From contig JAZUCL010000021.1 of NCBI GenBank assembly GCA_045639125.1, forward strand, positions 61,165-125,164: 64,000 nucleotides of DNA, written 5' to 3'. Every line of letters begins with the position of its first letter. The stretch's first letter is position 1. This DNA comes from JAZUCL01 sp045639125 (GTDB lineage Bacteria > Bacillota > Clostridia > Oscillospirales > QAMX01). The notes under the pieces are model-generated. The model did no database searches. It was given only the letters and a program-made list of their open reading frames with translations, and was not told where the DNA came from. Shown in pieces: positions 1 to 9,389 of this stretch. The translations under genes and the position numbers were made by a program.

Positions 1-615
1 CTGTGCGGTGTAAATGTTGGTTTTGCCCCTGTTGGTACACTTCTTGGACGTGACTTAGCAGGTACGGCTCAACAGTGGCTACTCATTCCTATTGGAATGT
101 TGATTGGTTATTTCATCGTCAAGGCAGAACCGGCAATACAGGTTCTCAATCAGCAAATTCAATCGGTTACAAATGGTACTATATCTGCTAAATCTATGAA
201 CTTGTGTTTATCCATCGGCGTTTCTGTAAGTGTCGGTTTGGCGATGACCCGTATCTTGTTCCAAATCCCACTCCAATGGATTATTATTCCCGGATATATT
301 ATAGCACTTATTATGTCGAGGTTTGTGCCAAAAATTTTCGTAGGTATTGCATTCGATTCAGGTGGAGTTGCAAGCGGACCTATGACATCTACATTCCTTC
401 TTCCTCTTTGTATAGGAACTTGTGAAATGCTTGGCGGTAACATTATGATTGATGCCTTTGGAGTTGTCGCACTCGTTGCACTTACCCCCTTAATTGCAAT
501 TCAAATCATGGGACTTAGATACCAGTATAAACTCAATAAACTTGAATCTATGACAATTTCTGACGATCTTCTTCCGGAAGATAGCGATGCAATTGTCGAA
601 CTTGATGATGAATAA
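1..615 (+). CDS. DUF1538 family membrane protein, C-terminal part (5' end outside window)
   Basis: The reading frame is open from base 1, so the gene starts upstream; 204 residues are visible. The sequence is strongly hydrophobic with several membrane segments and carries the stretch AEPAIQVLNQQ, which I recognise from the DUF1538 family of putative transporters. It ends in a short acidic cytoplasmic tail (LPEDSDAIVELDDE). In related Firmicutes DUF1538 genes sit beside a gene for a PII-like regulator, as here (next gene starts 54 bp downstream). The substrate is unknown. Family assignment is from memory of the motif; function is inference. Confidence 0.8.
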   Translation: MCGVNVGFAPVGTLLGRDLAGTAQQWLLIPIGMLIGYFIVKAEPAIQVLNQQIQSVTNGTISAKSMNLCLSIGVSVSVGLAMTRILFQIPLQWIIIPGYIIALIMSRFVPKIFVGIAFDSGGVASGPMTSTFLLPLCIGTCEMLGGNIMIDAFGVVALVALTPLIAIQIMGLRYQYKLNKLESMTISDDLLPEDSDAIVELDDE

Positions 616-669
616 ATTGTTTAATACAATTAATTCTTAAAGTACTATTCCCCAAGAGGTGATATGTAT

Positions 670-1365
670 ATGACTCTACATGAGAAACATTCTGCGTACC
701 GAGTGTTGGTACTTATAGTAAACCCTAAGTTGTCGGCACGTGCAACGGAAATATTTAAGGAAAACGATGTACCGATGTATTATATGCTTCACGGATATGG
801 TACAGTATCCAGTGAAATGATGGATATTCTTGGTATGGTGAGTGCTGAGAAACATATTCTAATCGGTGTACTGCCAAAAGGCTTTGCCGATGAAATGATG
901 CGTATGCTTCGCAGAGAATTAAAATTAGGAATTCCTAACAGCGGTATTGTATTTTCCTTTAGTGTATCGGGAGCAAATGCTCTTATATTGCGTATGCTTC
1001 AATCGTTGGAGGGTGACGAAAATCTTGGTGAAAGAAAGGGTGAAACTACTGTGTCGGATATGAAATATACAATGATTGCTGCTATTGTAAATCAGGGCTA
1101 CAGTGATAATGTTATGGACGCTGCACGAGCAGTAGGAGCGACCGGCGGTACAGTGATTCGTAGCCGTTGTATTGGCGATAGTGCGGTTGTGTGGGGGCTG
1201 AGTGTTCAAGAGGAACGTGACATCGTTTTGATTATTACACCCACTGAAAAGAAACTTGCCATTATGCAAGCAATCGGTGAAAAGTGCGGAGTACACAGCG
1301 AAACAAAGGGAATAGTTATATCTGTGCCTCTTGAAAATGTGCTCGGACTTGATGAGTTTAACTAA
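670..1365 (+). CDS. PII-like (GlnB-family) regulatory protein, probably a tandem of two PII-like domains
   Basis: A 231-residue protein about twice the length of a normal PII subunit. The second half (from about residue 125, KYTMIAAIVNQGYSDNVMDAARAVGATGGTVIRSR) has the beta-alpha-beta pattern and G-A-x-G-G-T-V-I-x-R signature of GlnB-like proteins that associate with transporters; the first half looks like a diverged copy. PII proteins bind nucleotides and 2-oxoglutarate and gate membrane carriers, so it probably controls the adjacent DUF1538 transporter. ATG 670 is preferred over ATG 664 because the GAGGT ribosome binding site at 656-660 is then 9 nt away. No canonical T-loop uridylylation tyrosine can be pointed to. 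The domain duplication is my inference. Confidence 0.75.
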   Translation: MTLHEKHSAYRVLVLIVNPKLSARATEIFKENDVPMYYMLHGYGTVSSEMMDILGMVSAEKHILIGVLPKGFADEMMRMLRRELKLGIPNSGIVFSFSVSGANALILRMLQSLEGDENLGERKGETTVSDMKYTMIAAIVNQGYSDNVMDAARAVGATGGTVIRSRCIGDSAVVWGLSVQEERDIVLIITPTEKKLAIMQAIGEKCGVHSETKGIVISVPLENVLGLDEFN

Positions 1366-1382
1366 TTGTATGAACCTTGATA

Positions 1383-1411
1383 TATGTTTAAGGCTCATAT
1401 TCAAGTATAAT
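1383..1411 (+). promoter_or_regulatory. possible promoter upstream of the ABC exporter
   Basis: A perfect TATAAT at 1406-1411 lies 30 bp before the ABC gene. The hexamer 17 bp upstream (TATGTT, 1383-1388) is a poor -35, so this is only a candidate. Confidence 0.35.
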
Positions 1412-1440
1412 GCTTTTTAATTTTGATTAGAGGTAAAAGT

Positions 1441-3192
1441 ATGATTAGAACTTTAGCAAGCCACATTAAACAGTATATGAAAGCCACTGTGCTTACACCG
1501 ATTTGTATGGTGCTTGAAGTGGTTATGGAAGTTATCATTCCGCTACTTATGGCCGACCTTGTTGACTATGGAATTGATGCAGGCAATATGCCTGTAATTT
1601 TGAAAATGGGTGTGGCACTTCTTGGTTCTGCATTACTATCCTTGTGCTTTGGTGTACTTGGCGGACGATTTGCCGCCACTGCATCGGCAGGATTTGCTAA
1701 GAATCTCAGACAGGCAATGTTTTATAACGTACAGAGTTTTTCATTTTCAAACATTGATAAGTTCTCAACTGCAAGCATCATTACAAGACTTACAACTGAC
1801 GTTACAAACGTACAGATGGCGTTTCAAATGATGATTCGCATGGCGTTTCGTGGTCCTATAATGATGGTGTTTTCACTTATTGTTGCATTTCGTGTAAATG
1901 CAACGCTATCTCTTATATTTCTTGGGGCAATACCGATTCTTGCTCTCGGTTTATATGTGATTATACGCTTTGCACACCCGACATTTATAGGTATCTTTAA
2001 GACTTTCGATAAACTCAACGGTACTGTTGAGGAAAATCTTGCAGGTATTCGTGTTGTGAAGGCATTTAACAGAGAAAACTACGAGATTGGGAAATTTCAA
2101 AGCATTTCAGAAACCATTAGAAATGGATTTATAAAGGCTGAAAAACTTCTTGCGTGTAATATGCCTATGATGCAGTTTGCCATGTATACTTGTACCCTTT
2201 TAATATCGTGGTTCGGTGCTCGTATGATAGTGGCAAGTGGTGGTAATCCAGAACTTGGCATGACGACAGGTCAACTTATGAGCCTTTTGACATACTCTAT
2301 GCAGATTTTGTCAAGCCTCATGTCTCTTTCCATGATTTTTGTTATGCTGACTATGTCAAAAGCATCAGGCGAGCGTATCGTGGAACTTTTAAGTGAAAAG
2401 AGCGATATTGTAAACCCTCAAAATCCTGTGATGAATGTTAAAAACGGTGAGATATGTTTTGACCACGTGGATTTTTCTTATGGTCGACAAGATGGGAAAC
2501 TCTGTTTGTCTGATATAAATCTTCGTATCAAGTCAGGTGAAACGGTAGGTGTTCTCGGTGCGACAGGCTCGGCAAAGTCAAGTCTTGTACAACTGATACC
2601 TCGTCTTTATGATGTCAAGGGCGGTAGTGTATCAGTTGGTGGCGTGGACGTGCGAGAATATGATTTAGACACACTTCGAAACTGTGTTGCAATGGTTTTG
2701 CAAAAGAATGTGTTGTTTTCAGGTACAATAAAAGAAAATCTTCGTTGGGGCAACGAGCACGCCACCGACGAGGAAATACGTGAGGCGTGCCGTCTTGCAC
2801 AGGCATCTGAATTTATAGAAAGTTTTCCCGATAGATACGATACATATATTGAGCAGGGAGGCACTAATGTATCGGGCGGTCAGAAACAGCGTCTTTGTAT
2901 TGCAAGGGCAATTCTTAAAAAACCTCACATTCTTATTCTTGACGATTCCACAAGTGCTGTAGATACAAGAACTGATGCCCTAATACGAAAGGCTATGAAG
3001 GAGATTATCCCTGACACGACAAAGATTATCATTGCGCAGCGAGTTTCGTCTGTGATGGATGCGGATAAAATCATTATTCTTGACGAGGGTAAGGTAAGTG
3101 GTGTTGGAACCCACGAAGAACTTTTGAATACAAATGATATTTATCGTGAGGTATATGAATCTCAGACGAAGGGGGACAACGAAAATGAATAA
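1441..3192 (+). CDS. heterodimeric ABC exporter subunit with degenerate nucleotide site
   Basis: A 583-residue half-transporter: an N-terminal six-helix exporter domain (about residues 1-310) and a C-terminal ATPase. Walker A is GATGSAKS (residues 373-380), the signature is VSGGQKQ, Walker B is followed by D rather than the catalytic E (ILDDSTSA), and the switch histidine is Q (IIAQRVSS). These changes mark the non-catalytic partner of heterodimeric exporters such as TM287/288 and BmrC/BmrD. ATG 1441 is chosen over an upstream TTG because AGAGGT at 1429-1434 is well placed. It overlaps the next ABC gene by 8 bp, so the two subunits are co-translated. Substrate unknown; multidrug or peptide export is the usual guess. 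Confidence 0.92.
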   Translation: MIRTLASHIKQYMKATVLTPICMVLEVVMEVIIPLLMADLVDYGIDAGNMPVILKMGVALLGSALLSLCFGVLGGRFAATASAGFAKNLRQAMFYNVQSFSFSNIDKFSTASIITRLTTDVTNVQMAFQMMIRMAFRGPIMMVFSLIVAFRVNATLSLIFLGAIPILALGLYVIIRFAHPTFIGIFKTFDKLNGTVEENLAGIRVVKAFNRENYEIGKFQSISETIRNGFIKAEKLLACNMPMMQFAMYTCTLLISWFGARMIVASGGNPELGMTTGQLMSLLTYSMQILSSLMSLSMIFVMLTMSKASGERIVELLSEKSDIVNPQNPVMNVKNGEICFDHVDFSYGRQDGKLCLSDINLRIKSGETVGVLGATGSAKSSLVQLIPRLYDVKGGSVSVGGVDVREYDLDTLRNCVAMVLQKNVLFSGTIKENLRWGNEHATDEEIREACRLAQASEFIESFPDRYDTYIEQGGTNVSGGQKQRLCIARAILKKPHILILDDSTSAVDTRTDALIRKAMKEIIPDTTKIIIAQRVSSVMDADKIIILDEGKVSGVGTHEELLNTNDIYREVYESQTKGDNENE

Positions 3193-5146
3193 ACCTTCAA
3201 CCACCCGTCCTCCACAAGCAATGTATGGCCCAGGTGGCCGCAGACGTCCTATGGGTAAGCCTGACGTAAAGATTGAGCCTAAGACAATAAAGAGAATGCT
3301 TTCATATTTGAAACCATTTAGTTTCCGTCTGTTAGTCGTATTATTGTGTATTGTTTTAAGTGCTGTTACGGCGGTTATATCGTCAATGTTTTTACGTACT
3401 CTTATTGACGATTACATTTCACCGCTGCTTTTGCAAGCAACACCAAACTTCTCAGGACTTCTTAGAACTATTGGTATTATGGCAGTTATATATCTTGTAG
3501 GTGTTGTTTCCGGTTTTACCTACAATAGAATTATGGCAACTATATCACAAGGTACGCTTCATAATATCCGAAGCGAGATGTTCGCCCATATGCAGAAATT
3601 GCCAATTCGATATTTTGATACGAATACAAACGGCGATATTATGAGTCGGTATACATCTGACACCAACGCATTACGTCAGATGATTTCACAGAGTTTACCG
3701 ATGTCAATTTCATCTGTAATAACTATTGTATCCGTACTGTTTGCGATGCTTTCAAACAGTATTTGGCTGACGCTTTTTGTACTGTTGAGTGCATTTTTAA
3801 TTACTAAATTTGCCGGTTATATTGGCAGTAACAGTGGTAAGTTTTTTGTAAAACAGCAGAAATCCATGGGTGATGTAAACGGTTACGTTGAGGAAATGAT
3901 AAGCGGTCAAAAAGTCGTTAAGGTTTTTTGTTATGAGCAAAAAGCGAAAGAGGAATTTGACAGACGAAACGAAGAACTGTGCGAGAATATGACATCGGCA
4001 AACCGCTTTGCAAACATAATGGGTCCGATTCTCAATAACTTTGGACATCTTTTGTATGTTGTACTTGCAACGGCAGGGGGTGCAATGGCAATTCTTGGCG
4101 TTACAAACCTTTCTTTGACAGGCTTTGGGGTACTGACACTCGGTATGCTTGCATCGTTTCTCCAACTGTCACGAAGTTTTCTAAACCCCGTATCTCAGTT
4201 ATCTCAAGAAATAAACTCCGTTATGATGGCACTTGCAGGTGCACAGCGAATTTTTGCACTTCTTGATGAAGAGCCGGAGGAGGACAACGGATACGTAACA
4301 CTTGTCAGCGGACGATTTGATGAAAAAGGCCAATTTACTGAGAGTAGTGAAAAGACAGGTATATGGGCATGGAGACACCCACATTCAGACGGAACACTTA
4401 CGTATACAAAACTTCAAGGCGAAGTTAGATTTTTCAATGTTGACTTTGCATACGTTGAGGGAAAGACAGTTTTGCACGATATATCCCTTTACGCAGAACC
4501 TGGACAGAAAATTGCTTTTGTAGGTGCAACAGGTGCAGGCAAGACGACAATTACAAATCTTATAAACAGATTTTATGACCTTGCTGACGGCAAAGTGCGA
4601 TATGACGGTATTAACATCAATAAAATTAAAAAGTCTGATTTACGCCGAAGCCTTGGTGTTGTGCTTCAAGACGTCAATCTTTTTACAGGAACCGTTATGG
4701 AGAATATTCGATACGGCAGACTTGATGCTACAGACGAAGAGTGTATACAGGCGGCAAAACTTGCCAATGCCGATGGATTTATTCGTATGTTGCCTGACGG
4801 ATACGACACAATACTGTCAGGTGACGGAAGCGGTTTATCACAAGGACAGCGACAACTAATATCTATTGCTCGTGCGGCAGTTGCAGACCCACCTGTAATG
4901 ATTCTTGACGAGGCCACTTCCTCTATAGACACACGTACAGAGGCAATCGTACAGCGTGGCATGGATTCACTTATGGAGGGTAGAACAGTATTTGTAATTG
5001 CCCATAGGTTGTCAACAGTAAAAAATTCTGATGTAATTATGGTTTTAGACAAGGGAAGAATTATTGAACGTGGAAGTCATGACCAACTAATTGCAGAAAA
5101 AGGCGTATACTACCGCTTATATACAGGTGCATTTGAACTTGAATAA
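3185..5146 (+). CDS. heterodimeric ABC exporter subunit with intact nucleotide site
   Basis: A 653-residue half-transporter partner of the preceding gene. After an N-terminal basic, proline-rich stretch comes a six-helix exporter domain and an ATPase domain with canonical Walker A GATGAGKT (447-454), signature LSQGQRQ, Walker B with catalytic E (MILDEATSS) and switch histidine (IAHRLST). An extra linker of about 40 residues (EEPEEDNGY to KLQGEV) sits between the two domains, a feature I associate with this clostridial subfamily. Start ATG 3185 follows AAGGGGGA at 3169-3176 and overlaps the upstream gene. The pair has one intact and one degenerate ATP site. A good terminator follows at 5176. 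Confidence 0.93.
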   Translation: MNKPSTTRPPQAMYGPGGRRRPMGKPDVKIEPKTIKRMLSYLKPFSFRLLVVLLCIVLSAVTAVISSMFLRTLIDDYISPLLLQATPNFSGLLRTIGIMAVIYLVGVVSGFTYNRIMATISQGTLHNIRSEMFAHMQKLPIRYFDTNTNGDIMSRYTSDTNALRQMISQSLPMSISSVITIVSVLFAMLSNSIWLTLFVLLSAFLITKFAGYIGSNSGKFFVKQQKSMGDVNGYVEEMISGQKVVKVFCYEQKAKEEFDRRNEELCENMTSANRFANIMGPILNNFGHLLYVVLATAGGAMAILGVTNLSLTGFGVLTLGMLASFLQLSRSFLNPVSQLSQEINSVMMALAGAQRIFALLDEEPEEDNGYVTLVSGRFDEKGQFTESSEKTGIWAWRHPHSDGTLTYTKLQGEVRFFNVDFAYVEGKTVLHDISLYAEPGQKIAFVGATGAGKTTITNLINRFYDLADGKVRYDGININKIKKSDLRRSLGVVLQDVNLFTGTVMENIRYGRLDATDEECIQAAKLANADGFIRMLPDGYDTILSGDGSGLSQGQRQLISIARAAVADPPVMILDEATSSIDTRTEAIVQRGMDSLMEGRTVFVIAHRLSTVKNSDVIMVLDKGRIIERGSHDQLIAEKGVYYRLYTGAFELE

Positions 5147-5175
5147 ATATTATATTGTAATGGTTAACTGTATTA

Positions 5176-5214
5176 AAAAACCTGTGATTGTAAATATGCA
5201 ATCACAGGTTTTTG
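5176..5214 (+). terminator. Rho-independent terminator after ABC exporter
   Basis: Perfect stem: ACCTGTGATTG with its complement CAATCACAGGT (5180-5190 / 5199-5209), extended by A-T pairs, ending in a T-run. It isolates rpoB from the ABC genes. Confidence 0.88.
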
Positions 5215-5372
5215 TGTTTAGTATCGTTTGCGTTAGTAAATAGGTGTTCAAGTATTAAAGAAAACAGACAAATAGATGTGAAAAGGCGAATTTTGGCGAT
5301 AAGTTCCACGATTTATTGTTAAAATGCATAAAAAAAACAACGCCATTGTTGTAGCATTGTCCGAATGTGTCA

Positions 5373-5401
5373 TTGATTACTTGACAAAAACATGATATAA
5401 T
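5373..5401 (+). promoter_or_regulatory. sigma-A promoter for rpoBC
   Basis: TTGATT (5373-5378), 17-bp spacer, TATAAT (5396-5401) with an extended -10 (TGA before it). It predicts a leader of about 170 nt before the rpoB start at 5580. The TTGACA at 5381 is only 9 bp from this -10, so it is not the matching -35. Apart from this promoter, the terminator at 5176 and the leader, I see nothing else in 5147-5579. Confidence 0.75.
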
Positions 5402-5579
5402 AATATTCCGTATCATAATGCAAAAGTGTACATATCCATATCAACCGCTTTATTATACTTCGTTTTTTGCGATTAGACAACAGTTTGGAGTACAAAAGTA
5501 ACAACAAACCCGTGTGTTCAAATTGCGGCCGATGGCGGTAGTCATGGAGTTCAATCTTATGGAATGGAGTGATCGGCAA

Positions 5580-8500
5580 ATGGTAAAGGACATACGTTGC
5601 GGAAGAACGCTTCGTAAAAGCTTCGCACGGCTCGAGGAGCCGATTCAGATGCCGAACCTCATCGAGGTTCAAAAGGATTCCTACAAGTGGTTTTTGGAGA
5701 CAGGTCTGCGTGAAGTATTTCGTGATGTGTCTACAATTACTGACTACACCGGAAATCTTGAGTTGTCGTTTCTCGACTATACCCTTGAGGAAACGCCCAA
5801 GTATACGGTAGAGGAATGTAAGGAGCGAGATGCAACTTATGCTGCGCCCCTTAAAGTGCGTATGCGTCTGCGTAACAAGGAAACAGAGGAAATTAAAGAG
5901 CAGGAAATCTTTATGGGAGATTTTCCACTGATGACTCACAGCGGTACGTTTGTTATTAACGGTGCTGAGCGTGTTATCGTTTCCCAAATTGTTCGTTCTC
6001 CCGGTATGTACTTTGATGTCCACAACGACAAGAGCGAGAAGGCTATGTATACCGCAACGGTTATTCCTTATCGTGGTGCGTGGATTGAGTTTGAAACGGA
6101 TCTTAGCGATATTTTTAGTGTCCGTATCGACAAAAACAGAAAATTGCCTGTTACTTCATTTATTAGGGCTATTGGTATTGAAACAAACGCTGAGATTATC
6201 GAATTGTTCGGTGAGGATGAGCGTTTGATTGCTACTCTTGATAAAGACCCGGCACATACTGCAGAGGAAGCACTTATTGAGATTTACAAGCGTATGCGTC
6301 CCGGTGAGCCTCCAACAGTTGACAGTGCAAAGACTTTGATTAACAACTTGTTCTTCGACCCAAGAAGATATGACTTGAGTGTCGTAGGCAGATATAAGTT
6401 CAATAAGAAACTCTCTATTGCAAAGAGATTAACAGGTAAGACTCTTGCTGAGCCTGTTGTCGATCCGCTGACTGGTGAACTTCTTGCTGAGGCAGGGGAG
6501 AACCTTAACCGTGAGAAGGCTACAATGCTTGAAGAACATGGTGTCAATGTTGCATGGGTACAAGTCGGTGACAAGAAGGTAAAAGTATTTGCCAACAATG
6601 TTGTCGATATGAAGAACTTTGTTGACTTTGATCCTAAAGAAGTTGGCGTTCGTGAAAAGGTGCGTTTTGACGTATTGACACAACTCCTTGAACAGTATTC
6701 AGGTGATGAGTTGAAGACTGCTATTAAGGATCGTATAGATGATCTTATCCCTAAACATATCACAGTTGAGGATATTTTGGCATCTATTAACTATCTTAAC
6801 GGTCTTGCATCTGATATTGGTTTACCTGATGATATTGACCATCTTGGTAACCGTCGCCTTCGCTCTGTCGGTGAACTTTTGCAAAATCAGTTCCGCATTG
6901 GCTTTAGCCGTATGGAACGTGTTATCCGTGAGCGTATGACAATTCAGGATCTTGATATTGTCACACCTCAATCTCTTATAAATATACGTCCTGTAACTAC
7001 GGCAATCAAGGAGTTCTTTGGTTCAAGCCCGTTGTCACAGTTCATGGATCAAAATAACCCTCTTGCAGAGTTGACACATAAGCGTCGTATGTCAGCACTT
7101 GGTCCCGGCGGTTTGTCCCGTGACCGTGCAAACTTTGAAGTTCGTGACGTTCACTACAGCCACTATGGTCGTATGTGTCCAATCGAAACTCCTGAAGGTC
7201 CTAACATTGGACTTATTTCGTATCTTGCAAGTTACGCACGTATAAATGAATACGGATTTATTGAAGCACCTTATCGTAAGATTGATAAGGCAACAGGTAA
7301 ACTTACAGACGAAGTGCAGTATATGACTGCTGACATCGAAGATGAATTTATTGTTGCACAGGCTCGTGAGGAACTTGACGAAGAGGGTAGAATTAAGAAT
7401 AAGCGTGTCACTTGTCGTTATCGTAATGAAATTATGGCATTCGACCGTGAGCGTGTCGATTATGTTGACTGCTCTGCTCGTATGATGGTATCTGTTGCAA
7501 CTGCTATGATTCCGTTCCTTGAAAACGACGAGGCAACTCGTGCGTTGATGGGCTCTAATATGCAGCGACAGGCAGTACCGCTTCTCGTTCCTGAAGCACC
7601 TATTGTTGCAACCGGTATTGAGTATCGTGCGGCAACTGACTCCGGTGTCGTTCCTCTTGCTGAGGGCGATGGTGTTGTCACAAAGGTTTCTGCTTGTGAA
7701 ATTACCATCAAATATGATGGAATAGGAGAAAAGACTCATAAACTTATTAAGTTTATACGTTCCAACCAAGGCACTTGTGTAAATCAGAAACCTGTTGTCA
7801 GCGTTGGTATGAAAGTTAAGAAGGGCGATGTAATTGCTGACGGTCCTTCTACACATGAGGGCGAAATTGCTCTTGGTCGTAACATGGTCATTGCATTTAT
7901 GACATGGGAAGGCTACAACTACGAGGACGCAGTTTTGCTTAACGAACGTCTTGTAAGAGATGACATATATACATCTATTCACATTGAGGAATACGAAACA
8001 GAATCTCGTGATACTAAACTCGGACCGGAGGAAATCACTCGTGATATTCCTAATGTCGGTGAAGATGCTCTTAAGGATCTTGATGAGCGTGGTATTATTC
8101 GTATCGGTGCAGAAGTACACCCCGGCGATATTCTCGTTGGCAAGGTAACACCAAAGGGTGAAACTGAACTTACTGCTGAAGAACGACTTCTTCGTGCAAT
8201 TTTCGGTGAGAAGGCACGTGAAGTACGTGATACTTCCTTGAAAGTTCCTCACGGCGAGTCAGGTATCATTGTTGACGTTAAGGTATTTACTCGTGAAAAC
8301 GGCGATGAATTATCTCCTGGTGTCAACATGGTTGTTCGTTGCTACATTGCACAGAAACGTAAGATTTCTGTCGGCGATAAGATGGCTGGTCGTCACGGTA
8401 ACAAGGGTGTTATTTCTCGCATTTTGCCACAAGAAGATATGCCTTTCCTGCCTGATGGCACACCTGTTGATATTGTCTTGAACCCCCTTGGCGTTCCGTC

Positions 8501-9257
8501 TCGTATGAACATCGGTCAGGTACTTGAAGTTCACTTGGGTATGGCGGCTAAGAAACTCGGCTGGAAGATTGCAACACCTGTATTTGATGGTGCACGAGAA
8601 GAAGATATTGCCGAGACACTTGCAATGGCAGGTATGGATCCGTCCGGTAAGACTATACTTTACGATGGTAGAACCGGTGAGCCTTTTGATAACCCTGTTA
8701 CTGTCGGTGTTATGTACTTCTTGAAACTTCACCACCTTGTTGACGATAAAATTCACGCAAGAAGCACTGGTCCTTACTCACTTGTTACTCAGCAGCCTTT
8801 GGGTGGTAAAGCACAGTTTGGCGGTCAGCGTTTCGGTGAGATGGAAGTTTGGGCATTGGAAGCATACGGTGCTGCATATACGCTCCAAGAGATGCTTACA
8901 GTTAAGTCTGACGATACTGTTGGACGTGTCAAAACTTATGAAGCAATTGTCAAGGGTCACAACATTCCTCAAGCAGGTGTTCCTGAGTCCTTCAAGGTAC
9001 TTGTTAAGGAACTTCAGTCTCTTGGTCTTGACGTCAAGGTTCTTGATCGCAACATGGAGGAAATTGATCTTCATGACGATGACGAAGATGACGGATATGA
9101 GCATATCTCCCACGAGGAAGAGTATGTTGAGGATCGTGATTTTGAAGATGAGGGCTACTCTGTTGAGTCCGCAGGTGGCGATGATTTGTTCGACGACCTG
9201 ATGGATGATGAGGATAGCGACGAACTCGATGACGATGACTTCTTTGCGGATATTTAG
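5580..9257 (+). CDS. rpoB: DNA-directed RNA polymerase subunit beta
   Basis: 1225 residues matching RpoB throughout. The rifampicin region (SPLSQFMDQNNPLAELTHKR and onward) keeps the main drug-contact residues equivalent to E. coli Q513, D516, H526, R529 and S531; proline replaces Q510. Conserved blocks such as GRMCPIETPEGPNIGLI, GRHGNKGV and GGKAQFGGQRFGEMEVWALE are intact. The open frame extends upstream, but ATG 5580 (MVKDIRCG) is chosen because it matches the usual N-terminus and has GGAG at 5566-5569. The last ~60 residues are an unusually acidic Asp/Glu-rich tail. The gene is not preceded by rplJ-rplL as in many bacteria; it has its own promoter and leader. Confidence 0.98.
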   Translation: MVKDIRCGRTLRKSFARLEEPIQMPNLIEVQKDSYKWFLETGLREVFRDVSTITDYTGNLELSFLDYTLEETPKYTVEECKERDATYAAPLKVRMRLRNKETEEIKEQEIFMGDFPLMTHSGTFVINGAERVIVSQIVRSPGMYFDVHNDKSEKAMYTATVIPYRGAWIEFETDLSDIFSVRIDKNRKLPVTSFIRAIGIETNAEIIELFGEDERLIATLDKDPAHTAEEALIEIYKRMRPGEPPTVDSAKTLINNLFFDPRRYDLSVVGRYKFNKKLSIAKRLTGKTLAEPVVDPLTGELLAEAGENLNREKATMLEEHGVNVAWVQVGDKKVKVFANNVVDMKNFVDFDPKEVGVREKVRFDVLTQLLEQYSGDELKTAIKDRIDDLIPKHITVEDILASINYLNGLASDIGLPDDIDHLGNRRLRSVGELLQNQFRIGFSRMERVIRERMTIQDLDIVTPQSLINIRPVTTAIKEFFGSSPLSQFMDQNNPLAELTHKRRMSALGPGGLSRDRANFEVRDVHYSHYGRMCPIETPEGPNIGLISYLASYARINEYGFIEAPYRKIDKATGKLTDEVQYMTADIEDEFIVAQAREELDEEGRIKNKRVTCRYRNEIMAFDRERVDYVDCSARMMVSVATAMIPFLENDEATRALMGSNMQRQAVPLLVPEAPIVATGIEYRAATDSGVVPLAEGDGVVTKVSACEITIKYDGIGEKTHKLIKFIRSNQGTCVNQKPVVSVGMKVKKGDVIADGPSTHEGEIALGRNMVIAFMTWEGYNYEDAVLLNERLVRDDIYTSIHIEEYETESRDTKLGPEEITRDIPNVGEDALKDLDERGIIRIGAEVHPGDILVGKVTPKGETELTAEERLLRAIFGEKAREVRDTSLKVPHGESGIIVDVKVFTRENGDELSPGVNMVVRCYIAQKRKISVGDKMAGRHGNKGVISRILPQEDMPFLPDGTPVDIVLNPLGVPSRMNIGQVLEVHLGMAAKKLGWKIATPVFDGAREEDIAETLAMAGMDPSGKTILYDGRTGEPFDNPVTVGVMYFLKLHHLVDDKIHARSTGPYSLVTQQPLGGKAQFGGQRFGEMEVWALEAYGAAYTLQEMLTVKSDDTVGRVKTYEAIVKGHNIPQAGVPESFKVLVKELQSLGLDVKVLDRNMEEIDLHDDDEDDGYEHISHEEEYVEDRDFEDEGYSVESAGGDDLFDDLMDDEDSDELDDDDFFADI

Positions 9258-9277
9258 GCTTTTTTAAGCTGAATAAC

Positions 9278-9315
9278 TTTTCCACACGGCACGAAATGCT
9301 GTGCCGTGTGGAAAA
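9278..9315 (+). repeat. perfect 15-bp inverted repeat between rpoB and rpoC
   Basis: Arms 9278-9292 and 9301-9315 are perfect complements (core CCACACGGCAC) with an 8-nt loop. No T-run follows, so it is not a standard terminator; rpoC starts 75 bp later with no promoter I can recognise in between. It may be an RNase processing site or a partial attenuator adjusting the beta/beta' ratio. Confidence 0.8.
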
Positions 9316-9389
9316 CTAACCGAACGAAATAACTCATGTCTAATTTGAAACAGCAAACGGACAACTTTTGTTAAAGGAGCAGGTGAACG

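Noticed and set aside
5381..5401. TTGACA at 5381 as the -35 of the rpoB promoter
   Set aside because: Only 9 bp from TATAAT; TTGATT at 5373 has the proper 17-bp spacing.
7030..7120. Rifampicin-resistance mutation (P at the E. coli Q510 position)
   Set aside because: The main drug-contact residues are intact, and proline there may be the normal residue of the lineage.
7092..8252. Minus-strand open frame of 386 codons
   Set aside because: Lies wholly inside rpoB antisense, with no ribosome binding site and no recognisable protein; a shadow of biased codon use.
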